DNA of 64,000 bases from Diplodia intermedia (GCA_021495925.1 JAKEKT010000024.1:1-64000); one strand, 5' to 3'; shown: positions 11,976 through 24,213, counted from the stretch's first letter. Numbers and translations are program-made. The notes: generated from the sequence alone by a model not told the origin.

Positions 11976-13387
11976 TTACGACGACTGCATCTCCTTGACG
12001 CCCTCAATCGACGTCAGCGGCACGGACGGTGCCGTTGCGGCGCTCCCACCCGCACGCTCCGCGGCCCTCTTCTTGAGCACGTTCTCGATGAAGGCCTCGC
12101 CCGCCTTGTAAGACGAGCGCACGAGCGGGCCGGACGCGCAGTACAGGAAACCCATGTCGAGGGCGCGCTGGCGCCACATCTCGAACTTCGCCGGCGTCAC
12201 GTACTCCTCGACCTTCATGTGGCGCTTGGTGGGACGCATGTACTGGCCGAAGGTGACGACGTCGACGTCGACCTTCCTGAGTTCTGTTGGGCATTGATTA
12301 GTTTCGCGTTTTTTTTCTTTTCCCTTTCTCTCCGCTACTTCGAAGGAGAGAGTGAAGGTGGAATGGATGGACGATTCTTACCTCTCAGCGCATCCCACAT
12401 CTGCTCCTCCGTCTCGCCCAGCCCCAGCATCATGCTCGTCTTCGTGATCAAGTCGGGCTTCGCCTCCTTCGCCGTCTGCAGCACCTTCAAGCTCTGCCTG
12501 AACTTGGCCCTGCGATCGCGGACGAACGGTGTCAGCGCCTCGACCGTCTCGACGTTGTGCGCGTAGACGTCCAGCCCGCTGCGCGCCACCAGCGCCACCA
12601 TGTCCGAGTCGCCCGCATAATCGCCCGTGAGCGCCTCGACCAGCATGGTCGGCGCCTTCTGCTTGATCTTGGCGATGGTCTCGGCGAAGTGGCGGGCGCC
12701 GCCGTCGGCCAGGTCGTCGCGGTCGACGCTCGTGAGCACGACGTAGCCCAGCCCCCACCGCTTCAGCGCCTCGGCCGTGTTCTCGGGCTCGTGCGGGTCC
12801 AGCGGCGGCGGGCGGTTGCTCGTCTTGACGCTGCAGAAGCGGCAGCCGCGCGTGCACGTGTCGCCCATGAGCATGATGGTCGCCGTCGCCGCGTTCTTGT
12901 TGTCGCCGCCCCAGCACTCGCCGATGTTGGGGCACCGCGCCTCCTCGCACACCGTGTGCAGGTTCAGCCCCCGCAGGTCGTTCCGGATCTTCTTGTAGTT
13001 GTCCGACAGCGGGATCGGCGTCTTCAGCCACGACGGCAGCCGCGTGATCTGCTTCTTCTTGCCCTCGGGCCCCACCATGGCCGTCCGCAGCTCCAGCATC
13101 TCGTCCGCCGACAGCGCTTCTTCCTTGGCGCCGCCGCCGACGAAGTCGCCAAAGGCCGGCCCCTGGTTGAGGCGGTCCGAGAATTGGGTGCGCGGACGGC
13201 CGGCCTTGGGGGTTGTGGATGGGGACGTCGGCGTCGGCGTTGAGGCTGGGTCGCCGACGGTGGTGGCAAGAGTGCGGGCGGCGGCGGGCCGTTGGAGCGA
13301 TTGATGCGTCGTTCTGAATGCCGGCTGCGACGTGAGGGACGAGGCGCCTCGCCTGAGATAGGCATATCTGGGGACGTGGGCGGCCAT
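11976..13387 (-). CDS. LIP5: lipoyl synthase, mitochondrial (radical SAM)
   Basis: Two exons, 13387..12382 and 12283..11976 (98 bp intron), give 437 residues. It inserts two sulfur atoms into octanoyl groups on lipoyl domains of mitochondrial dehydrogenases and GcvH. The auxiliary 4Fe-4S motif is CEEARCPNIGEC (C147, C152, C158), the radical-SAM motif is CTRGCRFC (C178, C182, C185), and the C-terminal RSSY supplies the conserved serine ligand. The first ~45 residues are Arg/Ser/Ala-rich and poor in acids, as for a mitochondrial presequence. The start was set at MAAHVPRYAY; the open frame continues 36 codons upstream, but that part looks like leader. The gene is complete. It ends 882 bp from gamma-COP, convergently. 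Confidence 0.95.
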
Positions 13388-14999
13388 GTTTGCTGCGAGG
13401 ACGGGGTTGGTGGGCGGCAATCCGAATTGCGTTGGGAGATTTAGAGAGCGAATGGTTGCGCAATTGAGAAAGATAGAATCGGGACGCTTACGCACGGGCT
13501 TGGCGGTCGTGGTGAGAGGCTTATCTTATCGCATCGATCGCCCCGCCACCATCTCCGATGTCGCCTGGCGCTGGACCCTGTCATGCCAGGTACGGTGCGT
13601 AGCAGGCTATCCTCATGTCAAACAACCCCACGCTGGCCTGTTTTTAAGGCTGACATATTCACCCTTGAGCCGATTGCGTTGCAATGAGGTCATGTCTCTC
13701 GTCCATGACACGTGGCGATATTACTGTCTCACTTTCTACCTACATCTTTGAGCAGCTACTGGGGTCATCTAACAGTTGACTGGGCTATGTTTAAAGTTAT
13801 TACTGCACCCATTAAGCTTGGTGATTCCCCCTGCGGAGATCTACGCAAGAAACAGCAAGGGCTAGCCACCACGATCATACCAAGCGAGCGAAGTGAAATC
13901 AAGCCACAGTAGGTGACACAAGATTCGAGCACTCGAGCCCTCTGAGCTCACCGGCCAACTGTGCCGGCTATGTATCTGGCTGCTCGAGTTCCTCCTAGCG
14001 ACGAATGCCTCGAACTTTCCACAACTTGCTGTTGTGTGCCCTCAGCCTCTCCGCGCCTGCGATGGTCTGCCAAGGTACGCCTCCCGGATATTGCAGGACA
14101 AACCACTCTTCCTGCATGGGCTGCTGAATTAAATATCTGGACCAGGTTGCGAGCATTTAAGACCCGGATTTTTTTTTATCGCCGAATGTAGCGTAATACA
14201 CGTTCTGTCTCATCTCTAACCAGCTATTAGTGTCTTTGAGCAGTCGACTGGGCTATTTTTGAAGTTATTTTTGCACCAGTCGAGCTTATAGCGGGCGACA
14301 GAAAATCCAAGCTCTTTGAGCTCACCGATAATATCATCATTCTACCCATGGTAGTCGAATCCAATATCTGGATGGATTTCCGCGCATTTACGACTCACAT
14401 CGACGTCGGGACATCGGATTCAACTGTCTACGACATTTAGCGTTTCACCATGCCAGGGAAAAAAAGGTAGAGCGAACAAAGCACTCTAATATTTAAAAGT
14501 TAAAAGGCCACTATCAAAGGAACCGTGTACAGGAAAAGTGAACAGAAGTGAGGTATAAAACTGAAATCGAGCCTACCCCCATCCAGTTCGCAACCTGAAC
14601 ATGCATGAAGCTAGAGAAGAAGTAGAATGGGGGACCCCCATACTTAGGGAAGAAATGAAAAGCCAACAGTAGACGCTGAAAGCACCCGCGCACGTGACGG
14701 AAAGCAGCAGCTGTTGGGAAAAGCGCTTCAGGGCTGTTGGTGGGGTATTGATTTGCTGCGCACGTCGTGCTGCGGGTATGAAGGGGTATTGCCGTAACGG
14801 GCTCGGAGGGTGGCCCTGCCCTGGGACATAAACGGAAAGAGAATTTTCTTGGGATGAGGTACAGACAAAAAGAAACTCGAGGAATCTCAAGCAGAGATCG
14901 TGGATGGATATAGCCGGCAATCGGGGAGGGTGAATATCGCATCTCAGAGGGTGAACGTCGCATCTCAGAGTCGCTGAGATCTCGTCGCAGGTTTGTTGC
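13388..14999. other. 1.6 kb intergenic region with a degenerate duplication
   Basis: This spans the lipoyl synthase 5' side to the septin 3' end. No gene was supported. It is more AT-rich than its surroundings and contains a diverged direct duplication: blocks between 13751 and 14163 recur at 14221-14394 (listed separately). Frames at ~14514-14963 on the minus strand lie downstream of the septin stop and have no recognisable content. Confidence 0.55.
13751..14394 (+). repeat. degenerate tandem duplication, transition-biased
   Basis: Three blocks repeat in the same order. (1) 13751-13824 matches 14221-14292, sharing the core GACTGGGCTAT followed by AAGTTATT and TGCACC. (2) 13934-13958 matches 14307-14331, sharing TGAGCTCACCG. 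(3) ~14108-14163 matches ~14338-14394, sharing AATATCTGGA and GCATTTA. Most mismatches between copies are C/T or G/A. The second unit is shorter, with internal deletions. It looks like an old duplicated non-coding segment or transposon fragment. Confidence 0.6.
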
Positions 15000-16798
15000 T
15001 TAGTATGCGGTCATACCGTTCCCCAGAACGGGGCTGCTGTCCGTCATGCGTCTTGGGGTAGTGGCACCGCCTGCACGCTTCTTCAACCTGCTTGTCCTCC
15101 AGCCCTCGTACCACCTCTCCCGGCTTGCTTCGCGGAGCTCAGCGCGCCAGTCACTGAATACGCTCTCCTTCAGACGCACAAAGTCACAATGCTCGGCGTT
15201 CATGGGGTCAGCGAATCCCCACGGGAAGCGGCGACCAATGACGTTAGGCTCGTACATATCAGGAGAAATAATGCTGAGGGGAATCACAGGCTCCTCTTCA
15301 TCCTCAATTTGAGCAGACATGGTGGAAACCCTGCGAGCGTGCTTCTTGATCTCCCCCGAAGGAGAATGAGGCGGCGGGGAGGATGCCGAGGTTGACGACT
15401 CGTCGTCAGATCCATTCGAGTCCGATTTTTCCATGCTGTCGCTGATGTCCGCGGGCTTTTCCTCTCTTTCCTCGTCGGAGTCCTCAAACTCGTCTTCCTC
15501 GCGTTCGTCGAATGCCGATTCCTCATCAGAGTCCGAGAAGCTGAGGGCCTCCAAGGGATCGAGCTTCGCATGCTTCAAACTGTTCCACACTGACTTCTTG
15601 AGATGCGCCATGTGAGCCGCAGTGATGGTGTCGGCCTTGCTGATCACGGGTACCACGGCAGTCTTGCCTTGAAGAGTTCGCAAGACCTGGAGATCAAAGT
15701 CGTCGTCGAGGCTACCCACTACGCTGGGCTTAACAGCAAACTTGCCCGGGGTCATGCCACGGTTAGCGGCAGCATTGACCTCCAAGCGCATCGGGTCCAG
15801 CAGCAAGAAGACGCAGTGAATATGGGTGTCGCGCACGCCGGCGGAGCGGACGACCTTCTGCTCCTCGGAAAACGTCTCCTCGAACTTGGACTCGATGAAC
15901 GAGGCCATCTCGCGAAGCTGGAGGTCGACGACGTTCTTCTCAAGACCCTGCGAATCCCAGAGCGTCACGCCAATGCGCTCATTCTCGATTTCGGTCTCCA
16001 GATACTGCGAGGTGAAAGGCGAGTCCGGATCGTTCGGAGGCTGCGGCGGCGGGGTCTGCACGCGCTTGTGCTTGGGCAAGCTGAGCGAAGTCTGGAGAAA
16101 GTTGATGAAGGACGTCTTGCCGGCGCTCTTCGCGCCAATGACAAGAATGCTGCAAGGGGAATGGCGGGTGAGTAACACAGTGGCGGTATGCGGGGCGGGA
16201 GATCGGCAACTTACTTGAACGGCGTGGGATCCTTCCTCCTGCGCACGCGGCGCGGGCTGTTGACGGTGCTAACGGCGGTGCTCGCGTAGCTGTAGCGGCC
16301 GCGGTGGGTCATGCTCTCAGTGCGAGCGTACGGATCGACGTACTCGCCGGCGTTGGGGTTGGCGGGGTTGACAGGGCTTCCGGGGATGGGAGGGAAAGGC
16401 ATAGAAGCCTGCGGTGAGGTGGGCGTCTTGTAGTCCATGGAGGGTCTGGTGACAGGCGGAGGACCTTGCTGGTGATGGCCGCGAGCAGCGCGCGAGACGA
16501 GCTGGTAGGAGTCGCGAGCGTTCTCGCCGCCGAAGGTGTTGATTGTGGGCAGCGGCGGCGGCGAGGGAAGCTGCGGCGGCTGCTTGGGAAGCGCGGCGGC
16601 CTCGCGTTGCTGCCGCAGGAGCTCTTCCTGCGCCAGCGCCTTCTGTTTCTTGCTCATCTTGCTACCCGATGTGCTCCGGCCGGCAAGACCGGTGTTGGAC
16701 TTCTGGCGGCGGAGGAAGGAGAAGCTGGTGCGGCGCGGCTCAGCTTGTGAGTCGGCGGGCTTGCCGGAGGGCTGGTCGGTGGCGGGTGAAGTCGCCAT
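15000..16798 (-). CDS. septin-family GTPase, divergent (AspE-like)
   Basis: Two exons, 16798..16215 and 16149..15000, give 577 residues. The first ~190 residues are a disordered Pro/Ser/Gln-rich extension. The GTPase domain starts just after the intron: G1 is GAKSAGKTSF (~200-209), the G3 position has WDSQGLE in place of the usual DTPG, and G4 is SKAD. The septin unique element is clear near the end (GRRFPWGFADP, NAEHCDFVRLK). Between G4 and that element lies a ~110-residue Asp/Glu/Ser-rich insertion (DSDEESAFDEREEDEFED and onward). Septins polymerise into filaments and rings at septa, hyphal branches and tips. The divergent G3 and acidic insertion suggest a non-core, filamentous-fungus-specific septin like Aspergillus AspE; this subgroup assignment is inferred. 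No C-terminal coiled coil is evident. Confidence 0.82.
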
Positions 16799-18794
16799 TT
16801 GAACGAAGCTACAGAGCGGTGCGAAGTCGAGTCGCGCCGGGCAGGCTTGTATCAATGGAGACTATGGGTGCTTCACGGACCAGACAGGCTAGCTTGCAAG
16901 GTCGGCGTTACGCACACTTGAGACACAGAACCAGCCGTGTACAAGGGAACAGGACGTGACCGGAGGGTATCTGCAGCGCGCCCAGGACTGAGGTCAGCAC
17001 GAGATTGATCAAGTCGGCTGGTCGCGACGCGCAGGCGGGGCGCCCAGCGCCAACTTATGCCTGCCAGGGATCTGTAAATGAAAGTACCTGCTAAAGCCGG
17101 GAAGACGGATGTCGCTCTTTGCGCCAGGCAAGAGAAGGCCCTGATATGGGAGCGTGTCGGGCTCGGGGAGCTACGCGCAGGGCTGAGTGCAGCTGGCTGG
17201 CGCAGAGGCAATTGGCGGAGGAGCTCAGCGATCACAGCAGAGGAGAGCCGGCGAAGAGCTGCCAGGCGCAGACACAAGCACACTCGCAAGCGCCCCTGAA
17301 GCGCGCAACCTGCTGAGCATGCTTGAGCAATCATCGCGCAGCCAATCACGCGTGCGGCCGACACGGGCCTGTCGTCGGGGATTGATGAAACAAGCCACGG
17401 CTGCGTATCCTTTCTCGAAACCGGCCGTCGATCGTCGGGCACTGAAACCTGGCTTGCCGGGCAGCGCGAGCCACCACGCGGCAGTGCTGTATGGCACCAG
17501 ACGTTGCGTCGTTCAATTTGACATGACGAGGACTGTTGGGGTGGGCCTATTCCCCGCGGCACTATTCTGGCCACTGGACCCTTCGGGCCCGGCCCCAAGC
17601 AGCCTGCGCGCACGAGCGACAACCGCCCCCGCCCGCGCCCGCGCCCGCGCGCTTGTCCCGCCGCACCTGCAGGGCGGTGAGTGATGCCTCGAGCGATGTG
17701 TGGTCGTCGAAGGTGCCGCCTGCACGACGATGCCGCCGCCAGTCAGCAGAGTCTCACGCTGGAGAGGTGCAGACAGAAGCCACGACAGCCGCCGGGACGA
17801 TCGCCTAAAGCAGAATGCACAGGGCTGCCTCGGCCCTGGCGCTAGCGTCACTCTCTCTCGAACCGGCATCTTCCTCCGCTCGGCTCCCACCGACCGCGAC
17901 AACAACGACTCGACGGGGAAGATCACGCTGCACGCCCGTTCTTATTTCCCGATCGCTCCTGTTTCTTTTGCGGGCATTCGGGTGGCGGTCTCACACGTGC
18001 TCGCGCCCTGGCAGGGTCTGCGGTGCCCCGCCCATCACTGGCGACCGTTTTGGGCGCTGCGGCTCCCATCGACTCGACTCGAGCCGACTCGACTCGTGGT
18101 ACGTCGTAAGGCGCGAACGACGCTGCGGTCGCCCGAGCGGCCAGACCGCAGGATCCATCGTCAAATTTCCATCCGTGATAAAGGACACCGAAGCGCACCG
18201 GAGCATGCTCCACCTTTCCTGCGAGATTGCGCAACGGCTAAAGAAGGGCAACAAGCAAGATGGAAGAGGAACGCAAATAGGACTGCGATCGAGCATCATT
18301 GCCCGATAACGGCGTTCGCTTCGCCATGTCCTGTCTTTGCAAATCCGCGACGGGTATTGCTTCTACTATGAGGGTCGCCTTGCTGAAATTATTATAGCTC
18401 TCCGCGGATTAAGGTTTCTGACAAACTATTGAAACTACCACAAGCGGCCGTGGTCGCGCGCGCGCAACAGTCCTGACGCGAGACTAACGCCTTGATATGA
18501 AATTGGCGCTCGCTTTTCCTTTCACCGAGACAGCCAACGCAAGGCCTGCCCCACATTGTGAGACATGGAGAAACCACTGCCAGAACCCGACACCCGACAC
18601 CCGACACCCCAAGCTCCCATTCATTGATCTTCGCCATGCCAGTGCCTATAAATACACTACCTGCTCAACTTTGGTCCAGATCACGTGCAAATCGCCGTAC
18701 TGGGCCATCCTATTTGGCAATTCAGCACCTTTCCCACTTTCCAAATGTCATGCACTTTCCAGGCACCTTGTCCCATCGTAGTGGCGCTCGTCGC
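16799..18794. other. 2 kb intergenic region, no gene supported
   Basis: This lies between the septin start and the 3' end of the G-patch gene. It is GC-rich with overlapping frames lacking domains. Simple repeats include a CCCGCGC-rich stretch near 17628-17652 and three perfect copies of the heptamer CCCGACA at 18586-18606. It holds the septin promoter; no TATA box was confidently placed. Confidence 0.5.
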
Positions 18795-20798
18795 TCAGGC
18801 ATCGCGCTCCTGTAGCGCCTTGTATCTGTCCCTTGCCGAAGCCTGAACGGTTTGCAAATAGTCTTGTTGCGCTACCGTGTGCGCTTCTCCGATCTTGCCC
18901 CCTTCTGCACCCAGACCAACACCTTGCCGGTACATCTGAGCCTCAACAGGTGCCGTGATGCCACTTCCAGATGCACCCAGGCCAGAGCCTGCTGTGTAGC
19001 CAGCTTTGGCAAGGAGCTTCGCCCCAATACTGGGCTCTGGAGCTGGAGACGGAGACCGGGCCTTCGGGCGAGAGCTAGAACCTTTCGCCGGAGGTGCCGT
19101 TCTGCCGAACTGCTTTCGACGCTCCTTGGCACGATCTCGGAATTCTTTTGGCGGGGAAGGCGGTGCAACTGTGGGTACTACAGTATCTGGATGGGCCTTC
19201 TTGAGCCTCTCCCAACCGGCTGCGATCTCCTCTTGATTCGTGAGGTTCTTCTTGTGCAGCTCAGACTTTTCCAAATGGGTCTTCAACGTGTCACCTTTGA
19301 AGACGCGGCCGCAAAGGTAGCACTTGCCCTCCTCAAAACTCACGAGGGGGTCTGTGTCCAGTGCCTTCTGGGGCTCCTCTCGGCCCAGCTCCGTCTGTCT
19401 CTGCTTCCATGTGTCGAAAGCTGATATGGTCATGCGACTCTGATGGCTGTTACAAGGAGATTCTTCCACGTATACCGGCAGGTTCCATGTTGCTAACTCA
19501 CCTTGGTTTTCGGAGCCGGATTTTCTTCCGCTTTCCTCTTCTTTGTTTTCTTTTCTCCCTGGTCTGTCCCGTTGCCATCACTGCCCCCCTTCTGTGAAGT
19601 TTGTGATGCCTCAGGCGGTTTCGGGTCCTCGGGCGGCTGCTCCGACACCATTTCCTCCTTGGCGAACAGCCTTGGAATACGGTACTCAAAACGCTGGGTC
19701 GTTTCACTGCCAGCTAGGTGAGAGTACTCGTCTGGAGTTCCTTCTCTTGCCGGAACAAATACTCCGAGGTGGGCAAAAGTAACAGATACGCCTTTGGAGG
19801 AGATCGTAAGGCCCTTGTCGTACACGAACTTCTCATACGCCGCTTTCGCTTCCTGTTAAAAGTCAGTCATCTGTGGAGACGATGTGAAGCCAATCACGTA
19901 CCTCCTTGTTGTGGAACTCAGCCAGCCCATAGCCGCAACTACAACCGGACCTCTTTTCCCGGATCAAGAAGACACGCTTCAAACTGTCCTTCTTCGCACC
20001 GGGATTTCTGGGCACGGAGGTAGGCTTAAGCGCCGTCGACCTGAGGCCTGCTCCAGCAGACGGTTGGGGAGGGCCAACTGCATCCCCGTCGGCCTTGTAG
20101 AGACGGATCAATCCTTCAGCCAGGGCCTTTTCACCGGTTGACGGGTCTAGACCAGACACAAGAAGGAACTGCGTGTGCTGACCATCATGGGTTGAGTCGT
20201 GCTGCGCATTACGAGCATGTTGGCGGATAACGCTAGCCGGATGTGGAGGGAGCGGCTCATGGTCAGCAGACTGGGGTGAGCCACTCCTGTGGTGTCTGTC
20301 ATCGTTCCTGCGGTGGGGCGATTGGCTACGATCCGAGCGATGGTAATCTTCAGGAGACAAAAAAGGTCATTAGTTAAGACTGCAATACTTGGGTGTCTTA
20401 ACTCGTCATCATGATGCTAATGAGGTACCCATATAGTTCTCTTGCGAATCGTAGGAAGCGCCGCGATAGCCGCGCCGCTCGGGCCCGTCGCGATAGCCGC
20501 GGAGAGGCGAGCGGGAGCGCGACGGCCGGGATCCACGTCGACGGTCATCATAGTGATATTCGCGAGGCCGGTCGCGGTCATAGTATGCCTCGTAGTCCGG
20601 GCTCAATCTGCGCCGGGGCTGGTCGTAGTAATAAGCATCATCGGGGCGGTCGTAGTGGGATGAATGCGATGAGGGCGCCCGGTGGTAGCTGTCATAGTCG
20701 CTGCTTCGGTCCCTAACGCGGTAGGAGGACGAAGGCCGGGCGAATTCATCATAGCCTTGGTCGTCGCGACGACCTCGGTGCGGGTCAGGCGGCGTCAT
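18795..20798 (-). CDS. RNA-binding protein with RRM-like, C2H2 finger and G-patch domains (RBM5/10-like)
   Basis: Four exons, 20798..20429, 20347..19902, 19852..19502 and 19439..18795 (introns of 81, 49 and 62 bp), give 603 residues. The N-terminal ~170 residues are Arg/Asp/Ser/Tyr-rich with RS and RD dipeptides. An RRM-like segment follows (~185-310: FLLVSGLDPSTGEKALAEGL, then RVFLIREKR and GYGLAEFHNKEEAKAAYEKF). A C2H2-type finger reads CYLCGRVFKGDTLKTHLEKSELH, and a G-patch with the G-x-x-L-L-x-K-x-G-Y pattern sits near the C-terminus (IGAKLLAKAGYTAGSGLG). This order matches the RBM5/RBM6/RBM10 family of spliceosome-associated regulators, expected in the nucleus. The ATG at 20798 is the first in frame; four upstream codons lack an ATG. 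All joins keep phase. Confidence 0.87.
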
Positions 20799-21313
20799 GG
20801 TAGACAACAAGGACGGGCGACGATCAGGCTGCGGCTAGGTGGGTAGGCTGAGGCGCGTCGTGAGTGCGCATCAAGCAGCCTGCAAAGCAACAGCGAGTGC
20901 TTGGCGAGAGGAGTCGCACAGGCGGATGTAGGTAAGAAGACAAGGTTGGTTAGACAAAGAGAATGGGGGTGTCAGCACGGGAGCGAGGTCAATGGGCGGC
21001 GATGGAACGGCTCAGCTGTGACGTGCGGCGAGGCAGGGATAGTCCCCGCCGATCGGATCAACCTCGCTCCGCCGCGCTTTACCGGAAGCGGCGAAGATCT
21101 ATCGCGCAGGGACCAGCCCCTCCAGTCAACACCACGCCACCACTTCCTCGCCCTCGACGAGAATCATTTCCAGACGCCCGTTCGATCTAGATCAAATTGA
21201 AATTTCAAACTTCTTTTTCTACTCAACTAATGAATGAATGAACGAATGAATGCATCCGAGGATCGTGTGCTTCCGCCCTCAACTCAAAGACAGGAAAAGA
21301 TTTCACCCCTGGG
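20799..21313. other. intergenic region, no gene supported
   Basis: 515 bp between the G-patch gene start and the kinase 3' end. It contains an AATG/AACG tetranucleotide stretch at about 21228-21253. Nothing else was recognised. Confidence 0.55.
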
Positions 21314-23409
21314 CTATCCCGTGTCGTTCAGTACGTTCTGCCCCACCGGATATTTATCCGGCACAAAGCTCACGCCATTCGGTCCAGCCGGTGGTGGGGC
21401 TGTCTCAAGCCCATCGAACAAGGCAGCCATGTCATTACATCCCTCCACCGCCTGATCAAATAGCTCTTCCAGACCGATCCTATCCTGCGGGAGAAAGGCG
21501 AGGCACTGATACACCAGCTCCACCAACCTGCCCGAGTACGCCGGTCTCATAGATGCGCCTCTGATGGTTTCCCTGGCCGGCAGATCTCGGCTGCCATCAG
21601 CCTCCGAGAAGTCGACTACAATCTGGGTTTGTTGCCTGTTACTACTCCCAACAGAGTTGGTGGACAGCATGCACCACATCAGCATGCCGATCTGCCAGAC
21701 CATCGTCCACGAGTGAACGGAAGCGTCCTCTCCCTGGAGCTCAGTGGTAAGCCTAGTCTCCATGGCTGGAGCTCTGGGCGCGTCGTATAGAAAGATTGCT
21801 GACAATTGGCCACTTCCCTGCGGCAGGCTCTCCTATTTAATCTCCACGTCAGGCGCCCAACTTCTCTGGTAACTCTCCAAAGACGCATACGAGAAAAAAA
21901 ATAATAATCAAGGCCTGGGATGATTTCTTACCGGCGGCAAGTGCCCTGGCGTCCCATGCCCTCGGAAATCGGGTGGGTTCATACGCCGTCTGTAAGACAT
22001 TGCATGATAGGTATCATCTAGTCCACTATGCGTCGTGAAGGCGCCTCCAAAGTCGCCAACTTTGGGCTGGTTACGTCAGAGGTCGTGTTCCAAGCATAAA
22101 TAATGGCCATCGACTTACCTGGGGATATCGTCGTGCCCATACCATAGGTTCATTGGGGTCGGGGGCGCCGAGAAATACGTTACTAGGCTTAATATCGCAA
22201 TTTACCTTGTGCTCCCACCCTAACTGCAGGCCCCTTCCCGCATGACCGTTCCAACAGACGAGTGAATTTTCCGTTACGGCGCGGAGGCAATACCTGAATC
22301 CAAAGCAATTAGAGATCTACAATTCCTCCCACATCAACTGCAATTCTACTCTGCATAGTCAACGTACCACAAGAAAGGCTCTGGAATCATATGCTTGCTA
22401 GTGTCGTAGTGATCAATCAGGTCCGAGACTGTACCATGCGGCATCCATCCCATGGCGATCGTTTTGAGTATGCCACCGCCTTCTGGACGGAGACGGTCGC
22501 CCCTATATTCGACCGTATATCTCCGGCACATCATATCGACCAAAGCATGAACTTCACTCTCTTCGGGACTTAGAGGATGGTTTCCGGGGCCTGCAGATGC
22601 GTTGCGGCGCATCCACTCTCTCTTTATCACCACCCTCTTTCCCCCATGCATCAGTGAGCACATGTTCTTTGAAATCAAACTCAGGCATCAACACTTACAT
22701 CTGTTGTTCTATTGTTTGCATCTTGCTGTCGATAAACAACGATCTGGCCTTTCTCCGTCTCGTACAGGACTTTGTGGCAAACCCATGACGGGCTTCCCAG
22801 GATGGATCTGTCATCATCCTGCATGTCTTCGTCCGGTACCGGCTTCCTTGCGCTGTCGTTTCCTGGGACGGCCGGTGTGCCAGGAGTAAAAGGCTGCAGC
22901 TTGGCACGAGCTCGTAGGATCATGTTTCTCGTATGTTCCAAACGCGTTCTGTGCGCGAAAGGCATGTCAGCCGGCTTCTGGCGTTGCTTCCCGAGCCACT
23001 GGTCTGCGCCGTGTCAGCAATAGTACGCCTTTCACAAGGGACTGGAGCATGAATCCTCCGCCATACTTCGCTTCGGATCCCCTTTCTTGTTGGAGAGGTG
23101 GTCAAGCTCGTACTCAACGACCCGTTCTGGACCCGGGTCGAGGTGCCCGAGTTCAACCGTAGCATCGCAGCGCTCGAACCACAAGGGCCATTTCTTCTCG
23201 GCTTGGTATTGATACCATCGTTTTTTCTGTGGGCTGAGCGAGGGGAACCTCTTGGTGTAGTATTTGACTATTCCCTCACGTCTTGTGTCTTTCTTTCTTT
23301 TCGACCACAGGGCTTGCGGGTCGAAGTTCCGCCGGCGGGCCTCATTTGGGAACTGATCTTCAATGTAGGCGTTGCGAGCATTCTGTGTGAGTGCTCGTTT
23401 CGGCGGCAT
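21314..23409 (-). CDS. divergent Ser/Thr protein-kinase-like protein
   Basis: Proposed six exons: 23409..23067, 23003..22699, 22636..22368, 22293..22119, 22066..21932 and 21817..21314 (576 residues). Residues 1-115 are a basic leader opening MPPKRALTQNARNAYIEDQF. The kinase part has a glycine-poor N-lobe, an ATP-anchoring lysine in RVVIK (K221), a catalytic loop NCDIKPSN (D339, K341, N344) where H and R of HRD are replaced, and an intact DFG (369-371) in KVGDFGGAF. The C-lobe includes SWTMVWQIGMLMW and AFLPQDRIGLEEL. It resembles lineage-expanded kinases of Dothideomycetes; the substrate is unknown. The last intron (114 bp) is the weakest join: an alternative acceptor at ~21855 would read SWAPDVEIK, which resembles a kinase APE segment, but soon hits a stop. 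A break or mis-set junction there is possible. Confidence 0.68.
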
Positions 23410-24213
23410 GTCTGGATATGTTCGAACGACTGCACTACCTCCGAGGGATGGGAAAGCCGTTGAGTCTGCGGAGATGAAACGACCGTGAAAGTGACTTTGG
23501 TGATATAAAGCGTGTAACAAAGAGTTGTAGGTAGCGCTACTTCCCATTGTCCTCCTCCTGCTTAGGTGAAGTTCCGCATCCGGCAATGCAAACAAAGGAC
23601 ATATCTAGAAGACGATGGATTATTCCGAGAAGCAACGACGTTATGATCGATAGCCAACGAAGTGAATGGACAGCAGAATGAAAAGAAATAGATATTCGGG
23701 CGTGTGCCAGGAGCATTTGATTCCTCGTCAGAAGGCAGTGATACTCATTGGTCCATGCATATTTCAGACCAAGCAACATTCGGCCCCCAACCACTCGCAC
23801 TCTTGGCGCAATACGGTGCAAGAAGCACCGGAAGCCCGCGACAGGTTTCAGATTCTCAGACCATACCGCAGACAAGGTAGCCGAAAGAGAGATTGCTCGT
23901 ACCTCTTACAGAGAACGTGCATCCAGACACGCGCGCATCGTCTCCAGCCTTAGCGGTCGATCTCCCACGTTTTCGAGATGCCCTGTAAGCCTCAAGCCAA
24001 TCAGCGCTTCTTCCGAGGAATCCAACAAGGCTCCACATACAACATGCGGAGGCACAGCACAGCAAAGGTTGTTGCGAGGCTGCCTGTCAGACCACGGACC
24101 GTTGGAGCCTCACCGCCATCTCACTCGAGTACAAGTTTGTTCTGTCCTTTCTTCTTCCCCTTACCACCCTCAGTTTCCTCCCGAAGGCAGCCGGTAACAG
24201 CCCGCAGCAAACC
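23410..24213. promoter_or_regulatory. divergent intergenic region between kinase and receiver-protein genes
   Basis: An 804 bp spacer shared by the 5' ends of the kinase-like gene (minus) and the receiver protein (plus). Pyrimidine-rich DNA (near 24134-24180) precedes the receiver start. A TATAAA lies at 23504-23509 on the plus strand but is too far from the receiver start to be a clear core element. No gene was recognised. Confidence 0.45.

Noticed and set aside
11976..13495. Longer lipoyl synthase N-terminus starting upstream of 13387
   Set aside because: The 36 extra codons do not resemble a presequence start, and the ATG at 13387 begins a typical mitochondrial targeting stretch.
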